From Paenibacillus sp. UBA6285 (GTDB lineage Bacteria; Bacillota; Bacilli; Paenibacillales; Paenibacillaceae): a stretch of 6,659 nt of DNA. Both the position numbers and the translations under genes were made by a program. Of this stretch, positions 5,636 to 6,659 are shown one piece after another (within the stretch, counting starts at the first letter, position 1; the number at the start of each line of letters is the position of its first letter). Where the stretch lies: the NCBI GenBank assembly GCA_002438345.1, contig DJUJ01000200.1, positions 24,586 to 31,244 of the forward strand, written 5' to 3'. The notes beneath the pieces are model-generated. The model ran no database searches. It had not been told where the DNA came from and was given only the letters and a program-made list of their open reading frames with translations.

Positions 5636-6659
5636 ATGGTTTCATCAAATCTATCTAAATTTCAACGCTGGATCGTGCTGGCGATTGTGTCCAGCGCACT
5701 ATTTATGATTGTCATCGACATGACCGTACTTTATTCAGTTCTACCACGACTAACGCATGATCTTGCTGCTTCTGCTTCGGAAAAACTATGGATAGTAAAT
5801 ATTTATCCACTCGTAATGGCAGGATTATTACTCGGTCTAGGAACACTAGGCGATCGTCTCGGGCATAAAAAACTCTTCGTTATGGGTCTTACTATCTTTG
5901 GGATGGCTTCACTGATCGCTGCCTACGCGCCTACACCTCTTGTACTTATTGCTGCGCGTACCCTGCTTGCTATTGGTGCAGCTATGATGATGCCTGCAAC
6001 ACTCTCCATTATTCGAACTACCTTTTCAGATGAGCGTGAGCGTTCATTGGCCGTTGGTATTTGGGCATCTGTCTCCTCTGTCGGTGCAGGAATGGGTCCG
6101 CTCATCGGCGGCTTATTATTGGAACATTTCTGGTGGGGATCAGTGTTTCTCATCAATATTCCTATTGTTATTCTCGCACTGATCTTGGCCATCTTACTAA
6201 TCCCAAATCTTAAAGGAAATAGGAATAAAAAATGGGATTTCATTGGTTCCGTTCAAATTATGATCGGTTTAGTTGGGCTTGTTTATGCCATTAAGGAGAT
6301 CAGCAGACGTGAAGGCTCATATGTAGTCGCTTTGTTATCTGCCGTGATTGGTGTCGTAGCTATGATCTTATTTATGCGCCATCAACGTAAGAGCCAGAAT
6401 CCATTAATAGATTTTACACTCTTTAAAGATTCACGCTTTTCTACTGGAGTGGCTACAGCTCTATTGTCTTGTTTCGCACTAATTGGAATGGAACTGGTCG
6501 TCACCCAGCGGCTCCAACTTGTTCTTGGGTATTCACCTTTAGAAGCGGGTTTGTACGTTGTATTTACTTCGATAGCGTCCTTCATCTCAGGGATACTAAT
6601 CGGATTAGTGTTGCATCGTGTTGACAAGGTAAAAGTACAGTGGGTCTGTCTGTTAGTGT
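5636..6659 (+). CDS. MFS drug exporter, DHA2 (QacA/SmvA-like, 14-TMS) type, partial (N-terminal 341 residues)
   Basis: The frame is open from ATG 5636 to the window edge, 341 residues. TM1 (about 12-34) holds the conserved acidic IDMTVL (D28). Motif A is GTLGDRLGHKK (69-79) in the loop between TM2 and TM3. R108 in LIAARTLLAIGAAMMMPATL is the motif B position. The antiporter motif C, SVGAGMGPLIGG (148-159), is in TM5. These identify a proton-coupled drug/H+ antiporter. IDMTVLYSVLPRLTHDL and the ASASEKLWIVNIYPLVMAGL segment resemble QacA/SmvA-type DHA2 pumps for cationic antiseptics and dyes. Full-length members have about 470-510 residues, so roughly the last third is missing. It is predicted in the cytoplasmic membrane. 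The divergent MerR/GyrI-like regulator probably controls it. The actual substrate cannot be read from sequence. Confidence 0.93.
   Translation, partial: MVSSNLSKFQRWIVLAIVSSALFMIVIDMTVLYSVLPRLTHDLAASASEKLWIVNIYPLVMAGLLLGLGTLGDRLGHKKLFVMGLTIFGMASLIAAYAPTPLVLIAARTLLAIGAAMMMPATLSIIRTTFSDERERSLAVGIWASVSSVGAGMGPLIGGLLLEHFWWGSVFLINIPIVILALILAILLIPNLKGNRNKKWDFIGSVQIMIGLVGLVYAIKEISRREGSYVVALLSAVIGVVAMILFMRHQRKSQNPLIDFTLFKDSRFSTGVATALLSCFALIGMELVVTQRLQLVLGYSPLEAGLYVVFTSIASFISGILIGLVLHRVDKVKVQWVCLLV

Noticed and set aside
5923..6627. Two minus-strand open frames (5923-6243 and 6382-6627)
   Set aside because: They are antisense to the MFS exporter, whose frame has all expected motifs.

Overview
The window reads as low-to-mid GC Bacillota, most likely Paenibacillus or a close relative. 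Most genes have strong AGGAGG-type ribosome binding sites 6-8 nt before ATG, the promoters are sigma-A-like, and every protein resembles families common in Paenibacillaceae. The genus call is inference. Six loci are present. Five lie on the minus strand and one, at the right end, on the plus strand. The genes at both ends run off the window.

Left end (1-660): a two-gene minus-strand unit, an SRPBCC/AHSA1-type protein followed one base later by an ArsR-family repressor that is cut by the window edge. It is read from a promoter with perfect TTGACA and TATAAT boxes. The 16-bp spacer is filled by a near-perfect 20-bp palindrome, and a degenerate copy covers the predicted start of transcription. 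This looks like a self-repressed ArsR circuit. Positions 661-890 hold no gene I can support, possibly a dispersed intergenic repeat. A strong terminator at 891-933 closes the next gene.

Centre (950-4656): a zinc-free medium-chain dehydrogenase/quinone oxidoreductase lies downstream of a large MalT-type LuxR regulator (ATPase, TPR-like region, LuxR helix-turn-helix). The regulator gene is split into three frames by two apparent single-base losses, one in an AAA run and one in a TTT run. Restoring one base at each site gives a continuous 893-residue protein. It is therefore either a recent pseudogene or an intact gene with homopolymer sequencing errors. Its likely promoter sits so close to the ATG that the transcript would be leaderless, and no Shine-Dalgarno is visible.

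Right end (4706-6659): a MerR-family regulator with a GyrI-like drug-binding domain is divergent from an MFS exporter of the DHA2 (QacA/SmvA-like) type, which continues past the window. A perfect 8-1-8 dyad in the 114-bp gap covers the -35 box of merR. It is the best operator candidate for joint control of sensor and pump. I saw no CRISPR array, tRNA, rRNA, insertion sequence or integration site. The overall picture is a cluster of small stress or drug-response modules; I found no evidence of a novel multi-gene system.
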